In this document: positions 10,287 through 18,993 of the stretch, piece by piece
Numbering within the stretch: position 1 is the stretch's first letter
How the letters are laid out: each line of letters begins with the position of its first letter
NCBI GenBank assembly: GCA_034429715.1
Contig: DAOUFR010000052.1
Span: 1-30,154, forward strand
Length of the DNA: 30,154 bases
Direction: 5' to 3'
From: CAIMUM01 sp034429715
Lineage (GTDB): Bacteria > Chloroflexota > Dehalococcoidia > GIF9 > UBA5629
Translations under genes and position numbers: made by a program
The notes under the pieces: generated by a model
The model's input: the letters and a program-made list of their open reading frames with translations, nothing else
Database searches by the model: none
Told to the model about the DNA's origin: nothing

Positions 10287-10315
10287 GTGATCATAGTTAA
10301 TTTATGCGTTATACT
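10287..10315 (+). promoter_or_regulatory. Candidate promoter of the thioesterase gene
   Basis: TATACT (10310-10315) is a 5/6 -10 box, placed 31 bases before the ATG at 10346. A GTGATC at 17 bases upstream is only a weak -35. The region also separates the divergent MBL hydrolase. Confidence 0.3.
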
Positions 10316-10345
10316 TATACCTGATTTCAGGTCAGCGGAGGCCGC

Positions 10346-10813
10346 ATGAAGATAGACCGTGCCAGGATTGAATACCTTAAAAAGGATGCTGTGCAGGGCT
10401 TTACCAAGTACCTGGGACTGGTCCCTGTGTCGCTCAAGCCGGGAGATTTTGTCACCAGACTCAAGCTGCAGAAGAGGCACTTCCAGCAGGACGGCTTCGC
10501 ACATGCCGGCCTGATCGCCACGATGGCCGACCACACGGCGGGATATGCCAGCTTCTCCCTGGTGCCCGACAGCCGGCGCATCCTGACCATCGAATACAAG
10601 ATCAATTACTTTCAACCCGCTGACGGGGAATACCTGGAATGCCATGGACATGTGACCAAGCCGGGTAAAAACATCCTTTTCACCGAGGCCGAGGTGTACT
10701 CGATTAACGGCAAGAACAGGAAGCTGGTCGCCAGGGCCATGCATACCATGGCCTCCGTACCCGCAGCCAGGGTGTCGCGTTCATCCAATCCCCCGGCCGA
10801 ATCTAACGACTGA
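10346..10813 (+). CDS. PaaI-type hotdog-fold thioesterase
   Basis: 155 residues. The hotdog signature is seen as FAHAGLIATMADHTAGYASF: His53-Ala-Gly55 with Asp62, matching the HGG...D pattern of the PaaI/YbgC group. The following strand ILTIEYKINYFQPADGEYLEC fits the usual beta-sheet dimer interface. Such enzymes hydrolyse acyl-CoA thioesters in the cytosol. GGAGG precedes the ATG. The C-terminal ~20 residues are polar and probably disordered. It opens a plus-strand series of lipid and acyl-CoA genes. Confidence 0.85.
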   Translation: MKIDRARIEYLKKDAVQGFTKYLGLVPVSLKPGDFVTRLKLQKRHFQQDGFAHAGLIATMADHTAGYASFSLVPDSRRILTIEYKINYFQPADGEYLECHGHVTKPGKNILFTEAEVYSINGKNRKLVARAMHTMASVPAARVSRSSNPPAESND

Positions 10814-10888
10814 TGCCGGCCGCGCTCCATCCCCGCCTTGAATTATCCGCCCCGTAAAGCTACTATGTTTTGGGAGGTGGCTTCTGCT

Positions 10889-12208
10889 ATGCAATTTCCT
10901 GAAAAAGGTATACCTATCGACAAACTTAAGGGCGAGTTAGTTGCGCTCAAATCCAACGACATGGACTGGAAGGGAGCACGCGCTTTCAGCATGGTCTTCA
11001 GGGCGTCGGAGGATGTCAGCAAGGTGGTAGAGACGGCCATCAGCACCTTCGTCTTCGAGAACGGGCTCAGCCCCTTCGCATTTCCCAGCCTGCTGCGTAT
11101 GGAAACAGAGGTAATAGCCATGACTGCCGACCTGCTCCACGGCGGCCCAACTGCCGCGGGGAATATGACCTCCGGCGGCACGGAGAGCATCATCATGGCG
11201 GTCAAGGCAGCCAGGGATTACGCCAGGGAAAGGCGACCGGAAATTAGAGAGCCCGAGCTGATCATGCCACGCTCGGCGCATCCCGCCTTCAACAAGGCGG
11301 CCTATTATCTCGACATCAAAACGGTTATTGTGCCCACCAGCGAATCATCGATTGTAGATATGGATGCCTATGAGAAGGCTTTTAACTCCAATACCATTTT
11401 CGCCATGGGGTCCGCCTTCTCGTATCCCCATGGAATTATCGACCCCATCGAGAAGATGGCCGCTATTGCAGCTAAAAAAGGCGTCTGGTTTCACGTGGAC
11501 TCCTGCGTGGGAGGATTTATTCTGCCGTTCCTGGAGGATCTGGGCTACCCCATCCCGCCTTTCGATTTCCGCGTTCCGGGCGTGATGTCCATGTCGGCCG
11601 ACATACATAAATACGGCTACGTGTCCAAGGGCGCTTCCACCATCACATACAGAAACGCGGACCTCAGGAAATACCAGCTCTTCGTCTACACGGACTGGAA
11701 CGGGGGCGTTTACGCCACACCGGCCATCTCCGGAGCGCGCTCTGGCGGCCCCCTGGCCGCCGCCTGGTCGGTGATGAGGTTCCTGGGCAGAGAAGGCTAT
11801 ATGCGGCTGGCAAAGGACGCCATGGAAGCCACACGGCTGCTGATGGAGGGCATCAAACGCATGCCCGGCCTGCATATCGTGGGAGACCCGCCCGCTACCA
11901 CTTTCGCCGTCGGCAGCGGTACCCTCAACGTCTTCGCGCTGGGCGACGCGATGAAGGCGCGCGGATGGAATATAGATAGCCAGCACATGCCGCCCACCCT
12001 GCACTTCACCGTATCTCCCATGCATCTGAAGATAGTCGAGCCCTTCCTCAAAGACTTCGCGGATGCGGTCAAAGAGGTCTCCCGCTTGAAGCAGGAGGAC
12101 ATCTCCGGTGAGGCCGCGGTCTACGGCATGATCGGCTCCCTGCCCGACCGGGCGCAGGCCAAGGAGATGACCACGCAGTATTTCAACGACATATACCGCG
12201 TCAAATAA
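10889..12208 (+). CDS. PLP-dependent group II decarboxylase-like, sphingosine-1-phosphate lyase type
   Basis: 439 residues from the ATG at 10889, chosen for GGGAGGTGG nine bases upstream; a TTG at 10838 would add 17 residues but lacks a ribosome site. Fold type I PLP motifs: GNMTSGGTESI (phosphate binding, about 91-101), His131 (SAHPAF, ring stacking), Asp204 (WFHVDSCVGG, pyridine N) and Lys241 in SADIHKYGY (Schiff base), followed by SKGAS. The motif set and the absence of glutamate-decarboxylase features fit the sphingosine-1-phosphate lyase / DPL1 branch, which cleaves phosphorylated long-chain bases to an aldehyde and phosphoethanolamine. The eukaryotic enzyme has an N-terminal membrane anchor; this protein has none. 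The next gene starts 2 bases after the stop. Substrate is inference. Confidence 0.82.
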   Translation: MQFPEKGIPIDKLKGELVALKSNDMDWKGARAFSMVFRASEDVSKVVETAISTFVFENGLSPFAFPSLLRMETEVIAMTADLLHGGPTAAGNMTSGGTESIIMAVKAARDYARERRPEIREPELIMPRSAHPAFNKAAYYLDIKTVIVPTSESSIVDMDAYEKAFNSNTIFAMGSAFSYPHGIIDPIEKMAAIAAKKGVWFHVDSCVGGFILPFLEDLGYPIPPFDFRVPGVMSMSADIHKYGYVSKGASTITYRNADLRKYQLFVYTDWNGGVYATPAISGARSGGPLAAAWSVMRFLGREGYMRLAKDAMEATRLLMEGIKRMPGLHIVGDPPATTFAVGSGTLNVFALGDAMKARGWNIDSQHMPPTLHFTVSPMHLKIVEPFLKDFADAVKEVSRLKQEDISGEAAVYGMIGSLPDRAQAKEMTTQYFNDIYRVK

Positions 12209-12210
12209 CC

Positions 12211-12975
12211 GTGCCTATACCCTTTGCCTGGACCGATATCACGATACTGGCGCTGATCCTGGTGCTGGCCCACTCCGTGGAGACCTACCTGGGGTTCGGC
12301 TCTACTATCATCGCCCTGTCGCTGGGAATTTTCCTCTTTCCGATTGAAACGCTGCTGCCGGCGCTGGTGACCATCGGCACGTTACAAAGCCTGTGGTTGA
12401 TCATACGCTGGCATAGCCATATACGCTGGAAAGTAATACTGGCCGGCATACTTCCCATGGCAGCCATAGGCCTGGCCGCCGGCATACTGCTGAGGGACTA
12501 TGCCGGCGAGACTCTGCTGGTCACGTTGCTGGGACTGTTCATTATAGTCACGTCAACGCTCGAACTCATCGCGCTGTTCCGCAGCGACGCCGCCACGCGC
12601 GCCCCGCTCAATCGCTGGATTGCTGCGCCGGTCATTTTCGTGGGCGGGCTGTTCCAGGGCCTGTTCGCCTCAGGCGGACCGCCCATCGTCTACTACGCCG
12701 GAAGGGAGATCGACGATCCGGCCCAGTTCCGCTCCACCCTTTCCGTGCTCTGGCTGATACTGAACCTGGCGTTGCTTATCAGCATGTGGACCGGCGGCCA
12801 GGCCGGCGTCCTCACGCTGGAGCTGGCTGCGCTGGTGCTGCCGGGATTCATCGTAGGAGTTGTGATCGGCAGCTTTATTAAAATGAAGTCGAAGACCTTC
12901 AAGGCCGCCACCTGGGCCATGCTGCTGATAATCGGAATTGTACTGCTCGTGCGCATTTACCTGCAGGTACTCTGA
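12211..12975 (+). CDS. TauE/SafE family anion permease
   Basis: 254 residues, about eight membrane segments, GTG start 2 bases after the preceding stop. The TauE/SafE signature is present twice in related form: ETYLGFGSTIIALSLG near the N-terminus and GGLFQGLFASGGPPIVYY in the second half, the internal pseudo-repeat of this family. Members move sulfite, sulfonates or other organic anions through the inner membrane. Tight coupling to the lyase-like gene suggests a related substrate or product, but nothing in the sequence names it. Confidence 0.85.
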   Translation: MPIPFAWTDITILALILVLAHSVETYLGFGSTIIALSLGIFLFPIETLLPALVTIGTLQSLWLIIRWHSHIRWKVILAGILPMAAIGLAAGILLRDYAGETLLVTLLGLFIIVTSTLELIALFRSDAATRAPLNRWIAAPVIFVGGLFQGLFASGGPPIVYYAGREIDDPAQFRSTLSVLWLILNLALLISMWTGGQAGVLTLELAALVLPGFIVGVVIGSFIKMKSKTFKAATWAMLLIIGIVLLVRIYLQVL

Positions 12976-13006
12976 ACCATCTTGTAAATGGTCCGTTGAT
13001 TGTTGT

Positions 13007-13031
13007 AATATTCCCAAAACATACGAATATT
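13007..13031. promoter_or_regulatory. Inverted repeat upstream of the SCP2 gene
   Basis: Perfect 7-base arms AATATTC (13007-13013) and GAATATT (13025-13031) with an 11-base spacer, ending just before the GGAGGAGG of the SCP2 gene. It could be an operator for the acyl-CoA operon or an mRNA hairpin. A weak promoter-like pair (TTGTAA, 18 bases, TAATAT) overlaps it. Confidence 0.35.
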
Positions 13032-13049
13032 CGCAGAGGAGGAGGTCAG

Positions 13050-13442
13050 ATGGCTGTATTTGAGAGCACGGAGAAGATGTATCAGGTGCTGGGCGAGCTG
13101 TTTAATACCCTGGTCAACGATCCCACGGTAGGTCCCAAATTCATCGAGGCCGACATCGTCATCAAGTTCACCATAGACCACCCGGACGGCTTTATCTGGC
13201 TGACGCGCGAGGGCAAGGTGATCTGCGGGCCGGCCGACATCAAGCCGACCATCGAGATGTGGCTGAGCGGCGACTCCTGCCACCATTTCTGGCTGCAGCA
13301 GCTTACCATGCCGGTAGGGCTGGCCAAGGGACAAATGAAGGCCAAAGGCCCCCTGCCCAAGGTGCTCAAGCTGTTGCCCCTGCTCAAGCCGGCCTACGCC
13401 GCCTATCCCGGCATAGCTAAAAAATACGGGCTGGAGATATAG
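13050..13442 (+). CDS. SCP2 sterol-transfer-domain protein
   Basis: 130 residues from the ATG at 13050, set by GGAGGAGG immediately upstream; a frame open from 12996 adds 18 residues before that site. Features of the SCP2 fold: VIKFTIDHPDGFIWLTREGKVICG (beta strands), PTIEMWLSGDSCHHFWL and a C-terminal helical part. SCP2 domains bind acyl-CoAs and sterols in a hydrophobic tunnel. As the first gene of the run that continues with Fe-S proteins, a CoA ligase, a dehydrogenase and a thiolase, it may present acyl chains to those enzymes (inference). Confidence 0.8.
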   Translation: MAVFESTEKMYQVLGELFNTLVNDPTVGPKFIEADIVIKFTIDHPDGFIWLTREGKVICGPADIKPTIEMWLSGDSCHHFWLQQLTMPVGLAKGQMKAKGPLPKVLKLLPLLKPAYAAYPGIAKKYGLEI

Positions 13443-13464
13443 CGCCGCCCGAGGAAGGTGCTGA

Positions 13465-14142
13465 ATGAGTAAAGAGAGAAGCATCAAACAATACGAGGAG
13501 GACAGGCGACAGGCTGCTGCCATCGCCGCGCGCCTTCTTTTAGCCAGCGCCACCACCTCTCCCCGCGTAGGGGGTGTGGGCGAATGTACCATTCAAATCA
13601 TCGACGATGAATGCGATATCGAAGACCTCTGCCAGGCCACCGAGCAGATGTCGAGCGACAACGAGAAGTGGGGTTTCTTCAAGCGCGACGCCATGATGCT
13701 GCGGGATGCCGATGCCGTGCTCGTGGTCACGTCCATCCGCTGCCTGACCGATGCCGCCGATATCAATTGCAACATGTGCGGACACCTGACCTGCGAATAT
13801 CAGCGCAAGGCACCCAGGCTGGAACAGGCGCCGGGCGTCGCCTATACCGGTCCGCTCTGCCTGTTCCGCGCCAATAATATATCCTATGCCATCGAAGCCA
13901 TCGTCTCCACTGCAAGAACGATGGGTATCGATTATGGTGTCTACTGGTCGGCCGGCGCGGCAGCCATGCGCATGATGATCGTACCCAAAAATACCGGATT
14001 CTGCCTGGCGGTCGGTATCTCTATCAGCGAGAAAAGCCCCTTCCGCGATGTGCCCAAGGAATACGCGGACATCAACGAGACGACCATGAACGACCGCATC
14101 ATCAAGCGCCTCTGGCCCCAGTTCAGGTCGATTTACAGTTAG
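13465..14142 (+). CDS. DUF2148 ferredoxin-domain protein, copy 1
   Basis: 225 residues. The 4Fe-4S motif is C102-x2-C105-x4-C110-x21-C132 (INCNMCGHLTC ... GPLC), the RnfB/PS51656-like arrangement. The surrounding domain (LRDADAVLVV before it, SYAIEAIVSTARTMGI after it) matches the DUF2148 family found mainly in anaerobic bacteria and archaea. Function is not established; electron transfer is the obvious guess. Extra cysteines C41, C50, C56 and C93 are not shared with copy 2. GAGGAAGG precedes the ATG; the gap to the SCP2 gene is 22 bases and to copy 2 is 23. Confidence 0.82.
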   Translation: MSKERSIKQYEEDRRQAAAIAARLLLASATTSPRVGGVGECTIQIIDDECDIEDLCQATEQMSSDNEKWGFFKRDAMMLRDADAVLVVTSIRCLTDAADINCNMCGHLTCEYQRKAPRLEQAPGVAYTGPLCLFRANNISYAIEAIVSTARTMGIDYGVYWSAGAAAMRMMIVPKNTGFCLAVGISISEKSPFRDVPKEYADINETTMNDRIIKRLWPQFRSIYS

Positions 14143-14165
14143 GCGGCAGGACAGGAGAAGGTGAA

Positions 14166-14816
14166 ATGGCAACAGATATGAACGAATTACTGATAAACGG
14201 ACTGGACCGAGCAGTGGAGCTGATGGTGGTAGCGGCGCACAACAGCTTCCGCTTCGGGGGCAGGAACACGGTCAAAATCGCGCGCTTGAGCACAGAGGAC
14301 CAGCAGGAGATAGCGGAGTTCTGCTATTCGCTGGGCGACATGTCTCCGCTGGCGGCGCGCGACGGCAGGTTCCTGATGGAGCTGATCAAGGAGCCCTGCG
14401 CCCTGCTGATGTTCGGAGACAGGCGCAAATCCGATCTGAATTTCAATTGCGGCGCCTGCGGCTACAAGTCCTGCGCCGAGATGAACCGTGCAGAGGAGGT
14501 CGAGTCGCTGACCGCGCGCGGGCCGAGCTGCCAGTTCAAAGCCATCAACCTCAACATCGCCGCCGGCGCGGCCGCCTCCATGGCCTGGCGGCTGGGGCTG
14601 TACTGCCGCGTCTTCAGCACGCTGGGATTCGCTTCGTTCGCATTGAACAAGATGGAAGATGTCGATATGGCCGTCACGGTCTCGGTCAGCGTGGCTAAAA
14701 ACGATCCCTACTTCGACCGCCACCAGTACTGGACCGACGAGCACTGGAAGGAGACATTCAACAAGGAGTTCCCCACCTTCACCAGGGGATTCATCGGCGC
14801 TATCGAACAGGAATAA
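14166..14816 (+). CDS. DUF2148 ferredoxin-domain protein, copy 2
   Basis: 216 residues, a diverged paralogue of the preceding gene with the same length and order. The cluster motif is C95-x2-C98-x4-C103-x18-C122 (NFNCGACGYKSC ... GPSC). Shared landmarks are the LNIAAGAAASMAWRLGL helix after the fourth Cys and a C-terminal VSVSVAKNDPYFDRH segment, which matches GISISEKSPFRDV in copy 1. Copy 2 starts with GLDRAVELMVVAAHNSF and lacks copy 1's extra cysteines. The tandem arrangement suggests a heterodimer. AGGAGAAGG precedes the ATG, and the CoA ligase follows after 24 bases. Confidence 0.82.
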   Translation: MATDMNELLINGLDRAVELMVVAAHNSFRFGGRNTVKIARLSTEDQQEIAEFCYSLGDMSPLAARDGRFLMELIKEPCALLMFGDRRKSDLNFNCGACGYKSCAEMNRAEEVESLTARGPSCQFKAINLNIAAGAAASMAWRLGLYCRVFSTLGFASFALNKMEDVDMAVTVSVSVAKNDPYFDRHQYWTDEHWKETFNKEFPTFTRGFIGAIEQE

Positions 14817-14840
14817 AAGGCCCGTTAAGGAGACTGTGTC

Positions 14841-16454
14841 ATGGGAAGCAAGGCGCACCTCAACCAGGTAATAGCCTCTCATCTGGTGGAGATCAGGGCG
14901 GAGGAATCGCCCGACAGGCAGGTCTTCATTTTCGAGAGGGGCGAGCGCGGGGAGGATATACTCACCTACCGCAAGCTGTATGAAAACTCCAATAAAATAG
15001 CCGCCCTTTTCCTTAAAAAAGGGATCGGCAGCGGCGATAATTTCGCCGTACTGATGCGCAACCATCCCGAATTCGTCTATTGCATGCTGGCCGGGACCAC
15101 CACCGGCGCCGTCATGGTGCCCGTCGATCCTCGCAACAGGGGCGAACGCCTCAAGTACATGCTCAACAATTCCCAATCGAAGGCTGTGATCGTCTCGGGG
15201 GAATGCCTGGAGCAGCTCGAAGAGGTGCTGAGGGACGCGCCCACGGTCAAACATGTTCTGGCCGTATACCTGCCGGAACAGAATGCCCCCGTCTCCTCCA
15301 AATACGAAGCCCTCAACGAGATCATCGAGGCCCCGACCTGGGAAACGGTCGAGCAGAAGATCTTCGACGTGCGGCACCCCATGCAGATCGTCTACACCTC
15401 GGGCACGACGGGCGAGCCTAAAGGCGTCATGGTGCGCAACAACCGCACCGGCATGTATAACATACTGACCAGCCTGGTCTGGCGGTATAAAAAAGACGAC
15501 GTGCTTTATACGGGGCTTTCCCTCACGCACGGCAACGCGCAGGCGGTGACCTTTTTTCCCGCCCTCAGCCTGGGAATCAAGGCGGTCATCAGTCCCCGTT
15601 TCACCAAGAGGCGCATCTGGGACATCTGCCGTAAATACGGCTGCACTTCTTTTTCACTGCTGGGCGGCATGATGGCGGCCATCTACAACGAGCCTGCCAG
15701 GCCGGACGACGCGCAGAACCCGGTGCGGGTTGTGCTCAGCGCCGGAACACCGCCCGCCATCTGGGAGGCCTTTGAGAAACGGTTCGACGTCCGGATACTG
15801 GAATGGTACGGCTCGGTGGAGGGTGGGTTCGCCTACAAGCCCGTCGGCCAGGGGCCGGTAGGATCGTTCGGCAAGACCATACCCGGCATACTGGAACTGA
15901 GGGTTGTGGACGAGAATGACAACGACGTCCCTGCAGGATCAACCGGCGAGCTGATCTGCCGCATGACCAAGGGCGAGACCAAGGTGGATTACCTGGGCCT
16001 GCCTGACGCCTCCCGGGAGAAAACGCGGGGTGGATGGCTGAGGACAGGGGATATGGTGCACAAGGATAGTGCCGGCTGGCTGTTCTTCGATTACCGGCGG
16101 GGCACGGAGCTGCGACGCTCGGGCGACTTTATCCAACCGGACTACGTGGAGATGGTCATCGGCAAGCAGCCGCAGGTCAGTGAGGTATGCGTCTACGGCA
16201 TACCCGCCGCCTCGGGCGCGCCCGGCGAGAGCGACCTGGTGGCTGCAGTAGAGCTGTTTGAAGGGCAGTCCATCGAGCCGGCAACGTTTTTCGCCGAGCT
16301 GAAGAAGGAGCTACAGCCCAACTTCATGCCTTCCTATCTGCAGGTGGTCGCTGTATTGCCCAAGACCATCACGGAGAAGCCGCTGGCGAGGGAGCTCAAG
16401 CAGGACTTCGAGCAAGGGCGGGGAACAATATATAAACTATTGGACTATGCGTGA
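14841..16454 (+). CDS. AMP-forming acyl-CoA synthetase (ligase)
   Basis: 537 residues, ANL superfamily. The AMP/ATP loop YTSGTTGEPKG is at 185-195; LEWYGSVEGG is the A5 motif; GGWLRTGDMVHKDSAGWLFF is the A7/A8 TGD motif with the hinge in FDYRRGTELRRSG; a C-terminal ITEKPLARELK carries the likely adenylation Lys. The overall pattern resembles CaiC-like and medium-chain ligases. It would form acyl-AMP then acyl-CoA from a carboxylic acid, ATP and CoA in the cytoplasm, the entry step for the following dehydrogenase and thiolase. AAGGAG lies upstream of the ATG. Chain specificity is not readable. Confidence 0.9.
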   Translation: MGSKAHLNQVIASHLVEIRAEESPDRQVFIFERGERGEDILTYRKLYENSNKIAALFLKKGIGSGDNFAVLMRNHPEFVYCMLAGTTTGAVMVPVDPRNRGERLKYMLNNSQSKAVIVSGECLEQLEEVLRDAPTVKHVLAVYLPEQNAPVSSKYEALNEIIEAPTWETVEQKIFDVRHPMQIVYTSGTTGEPKGVMVRNNRTGMYNILTSLVWRYKKDDVLYTGLSLTHGNAQAVTFFPALSLGIKAVISPRFTKRRIWDICRKYGCTSFSLLGGMMAAIYNEPARPDDAQNPVRVVLSAGTPPAIWEAFEKRFDVRILEWYGSVEGGFAYKPVGQGPVGSFGKTIPGILELRVVDENDNDVPAGSTGELICRMTKGETKVDYLGLPDASREKTRGGWLRTGDMVHKDSAGWLFFDYRRGTELRRSGDFIQPDYVEMVIGKQPQVSEVCVYGIPAASGAPGESDLVAAVELFEGQSIEPATFFAELKKELQPNFMPSYLQVVAVLPKTITEKPLARELKQDFEQGRGTIYKLLDYA

Positions 16455-16483
16455 TAAGCGTTGATTAAAGGCAGGAGGCAGAT

Positions 16484-17725
16484 ATGGGTTACTGCGAGCT
16501 GGACCTGGAACTTCCGGAATTTCACGTCAATCTGAAGGATGAGCTGCACAAATTCACCGTCGAAGTCGTGCGGCCGGCCGCGCTGGCGCTGGACAAGCTG
16601 CCTCCCGAGAAGGTCATTGAGAAGGGGTCGGTCTACTGGCAGACCATGTCCAAAATGTACGAGAACGGCTACCACACCGTCTATGTGCCTGACGACTACG
16701 GGGGAATGGGATTGGACGCTCTGGCCATGCATATATTCTGGGAGGAGATTGCCTACGGCGGGGTCGGCTTCGCCGTGTCGCTGGGCTGCTCCTGCTTCGC
16801 CGCCTTTTACTCCGGCATGATCTGCACCGATCCGCTGATCGAGAAATTCATCATCCCTTATGTGATGTGCAAGGACGCCTCGGTAATGAGCTGCTGGGGC
16901 ATCACGGAGCCGGAGCACGGCTCGGATATACTTATGCCGCAGACGAGCCACTTCCACGATAAGAAGGTCACGCAGCAGTTGAAGGCGACTAAAAAGGGCA
17001 GCGACTGGATACTCAACGGGCAGAAATCGGCCTGGATCTCCAATGGTCCGGTGGCCAGCAACTGCGCCCTCTTCGTGAACATCGATCCCGCCATGGGCAT
17101 GGCCGGTGGAGGCATCTGCCTGATCGACCTGAACCAGCCGGGTGTAAGCCGGGGCAAACCGCTGGATAAACTGGGACAGCGCGAGCTGCCGCAGGGGGAG
17201 ATCTTCTTCGATAACGTCCTCTGCCCTGGCGACCAGATGATCATAGACCAGCAGAGCTACGAGGCCATGACCGAGCTGACGCTGGCGCACGCCAATATGA
17301 GCATGGGGGCCTATTTCACAGGGCTGGCCCAGTCAGCCTACGACCTGGCACTGCAGTACAGCACGGAGCGGATACAGGGAGGAAGGCGTCTGTGCGAACA
17401 CGCCTGGGTGCAGACCAAATTGTTCGACATGTTCACCACTGTGGAGGCCTGTCGCGCCTTTTCGCGCAACGTAATGGTCTACAATATGAGCACTACCCCG
17501 GCCTCGCTGCAGCACTCAATCGCGTCCAAGGTATTCTGCACCAACGGCGCCTACAAGGTTGCCAGCGATGCCGTACAGATCTTCGGAGGCCTCGGCCTGA
17601 GCAAGGAGTTGCCCGTTGAGAAGCTGTTCCGCGATGCCCGCGCAGGCCTGATAGAGGACGGTTCCAACGACTCTCTCTCGATCGCAGCCGGGAATTTAAT
17701 TGCCAGGGAGGTCTACCAGCCATGA
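16484..17725 (+). CDS. Acyl-CoA dehydrogenase
   Basis: 413 residues, full length for the family. N-terminal helical domain (VPDDYGGMGLDALAMHIF), middle beta domain with CWGITEPEHGSD (FAD/substrate loop) and the C-terminal helical domain with VQIFGGLGLSKELPVEKLFRDAR. Glu391 in LIEDGSND sits where short- and medium-chain enzymes have their catalytic base, in place of the common YEGT. It introduces a trans-2 double bond into acyl-CoA, passing electrons from FAD to an acceptor. No ETF genes are nearby; the DUF2148 pair is a candidate alternative (inference). GGAGG precedes the ATG, and the stop overlaps the next start by ATGA. Confidence 0.93.
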   Translation: MGYCELDLELPEFHVNLKDELHKFTVEVVRPAALALDKLPPEKVIEKGSVYWQTMSKMYENGYHTVYVPDDYGGMGLDALAMHIFWEEIAYGGVGFAVSLGCSCFAAFYSGMICTDPLIEKFIIPYVMCKDASVMSCWGITEPEHGSDILMPQTSHFHDKKVTQQLKATKKGSDWILNGQKSAWISNGPVASNCALFVNIDPAMGMAGGGICLIDLNQPGVSRGKPLDKLGQRELPQGEIFFDNVLCPGDQMIIDQQSYEAMTELTLAHANMSMGAYFTGLAQSAYDLALQYSTERIQGGRRLCEHAWVQTKLFDMFTTVEACRAFSRNVMVYNMSTTPASLQHSIASKVFCTNGAYKVASDAVQIFGGLGLSKELPVEKLFRDARAGLIEDGSNDSLSIAAGNLIAREVYQP

Positions 17726-18972
17726 AAGGTGTCTACATCATCGGCGTCGGCATGATACGTTTCGGCAAATACCCCGACCGGAGCGTGAGGTCCATGGCTG
17801 AGGAGGCCACGCGCCTGGCCCTTCAGGACGCGTGCCTGGTCAAGGAAGACCTGCAGTCCGTTTTCTTCTCCAATTCCTTCTGGGGGATGTTCGCCGGCCA
17901 GCATTCCATTCGCGGCCAGGTCGTCATGCGCGGCATGGGCATCGATAAAATACCGGTAACGAACGTGGAGAACGCCTGCGCGGGAGGGTCCACGGCGCTG
18001 CACCTGGCTGCCACCGGCATCTATGCCGGCATGTACGACGTGGCGCTGGCGCTGGGGTCAGAGAAGATCAGCAATCCGGATAAGGCCCTGTCGCTCTCCG
18101 CTTACGCTTCCTGCATGGATGTGGAAAACTTCGAGAAACATATCAACATGATCACCAGCCTGAATGATGTGATTAAGATAGAGATGCCCGAGGACCAATC
18201 CGCCCCCGGCGAGGGCAGGAGTATCTTCATGGACGCCTATGCAATGGGCGCCAGGTGGCATATGAACAAGTTCGGCTCGACTCAACGCCAGCTCGCCGTC
18301 ATCTGCTCGAAGAACCACCTGCACGGCTCCCTCAATCCCCTGGCGCAGTATCAGCAGAGGATGTCGGTGGAGGAGGTGATGGCCGACAAGCCCGTGGCCT
18401 ACCCTTTGACCAGGGCCATGTGCTCGCCCGTGGGAGACGGCGCTGCCGCGGCTATTGTGTGCTCGGAAAGATATCTCAAAAAGCTGGCCGATGCGCGTCC
18501 CGTCAGGATTATCGCCACCGTGCTCGGCCAGGGAAGCGACAGGACACTGGACGGAGAGGACATCGGCGAACGGCTCTCTGATCAGGCCTACGATATCGCG
18601 GGCCTGGGGCCGGCCGATATCAGCCTGGCGGAGCTTCACGACGCCACAGCCTGGGGAGAGCTACACCAGGCGGAGGTTATGGGCTTCTGCCCTATGGGTG
18701 AGGGCGGTCCGTTTGCTGAATCGGGAGCGACGGTGCTGGGCGGCAGCAAGCCTATCAACACCAGCGGCGGGCTGGAATGCCGCGGCCACCCCATAGGGGC
18801 GTCGGGGCTGGCCCAAATTTATGAGCTGGTGCTGCAGCTGCGCGGCCATGCGGGCCTGCGGCAGGTTGAGAATGCGCGCATCGGGCTGGCCGAAAACGGC
18901 GGCGGCAATATCGGGGTCGAGGAGGCCGCCATGTGCGTGCATATACTGGAGAAAGTTGACCGCCTGACCTGA
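17722..18972 (+). CDS. Thiolase family protein (SCPx type)
   Basis: 416 residues. Nucleophile Cys86 in NACAGGS; His306 in ELHDATAW; His356 in GGLECRGHPIGASG; C-terminal ENGGGNIG loop. This pattern (HDAxxx and CRGHPIGA instead of the classical C-terminal CxG motif) marks the SCPx / non-classical thiolase branch, which cleaves 3-ketoacyl-CoA, often branched or steroid side chains. These thiolases often pair with a DUF35 Zn-ribbon/OB-fold protein in archaea and bacteria; none is present here. The start overlaps the dehydrogenase stop (ATGA), so translation is coupled. Confidence 0.88.
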   Translation: MKGVYIIGVGMIRFGKYPDRSVRSMAEEATRLALQDACLVKEDLQSVFFSNSFWGMFAGQHSIRGQVVMRGMGIDKIPVTNVENACAGGSTALHLAATGIYAGMYDVALALGSEKISNPDKALSLSAYASCMDVENFEKHINMITSLNDVIKIEMPEDQSAPGEGRSIFMDAYAMGARWHMNKFGSTQRQLAVICSKNHLHGSLNPLAQYQQRMSVEEVMADKPVAYPLTRAMCSPVGDGAAAAIVCSERYLKKLADARPVRIIATVLGQGSDRTLDGEDIGERLSDQAYDIAGLGPADISLAELHDATAWGELHQAEVMGFCPMGEGGPFAESGATVLGGSKPINTSGGLECRGHPIGASGLAQIYELVLQLRGHAGLRQVENARIGLAENGGGNIGVEEAAMCVHILEKVDRLT

Positions 18973-18993
18973 GCCGCTCCGGTTAACTGAAGA

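Noticed and set aside
14187..15530. 447-residue minus-strand ORF
   Set aside because: It lies opposite the DUF2148 copy 2 and acyl-CoA ligase genes, is rich in His/Arg/Gly low-complexity sequence and has no domain; a high-GC shadow.
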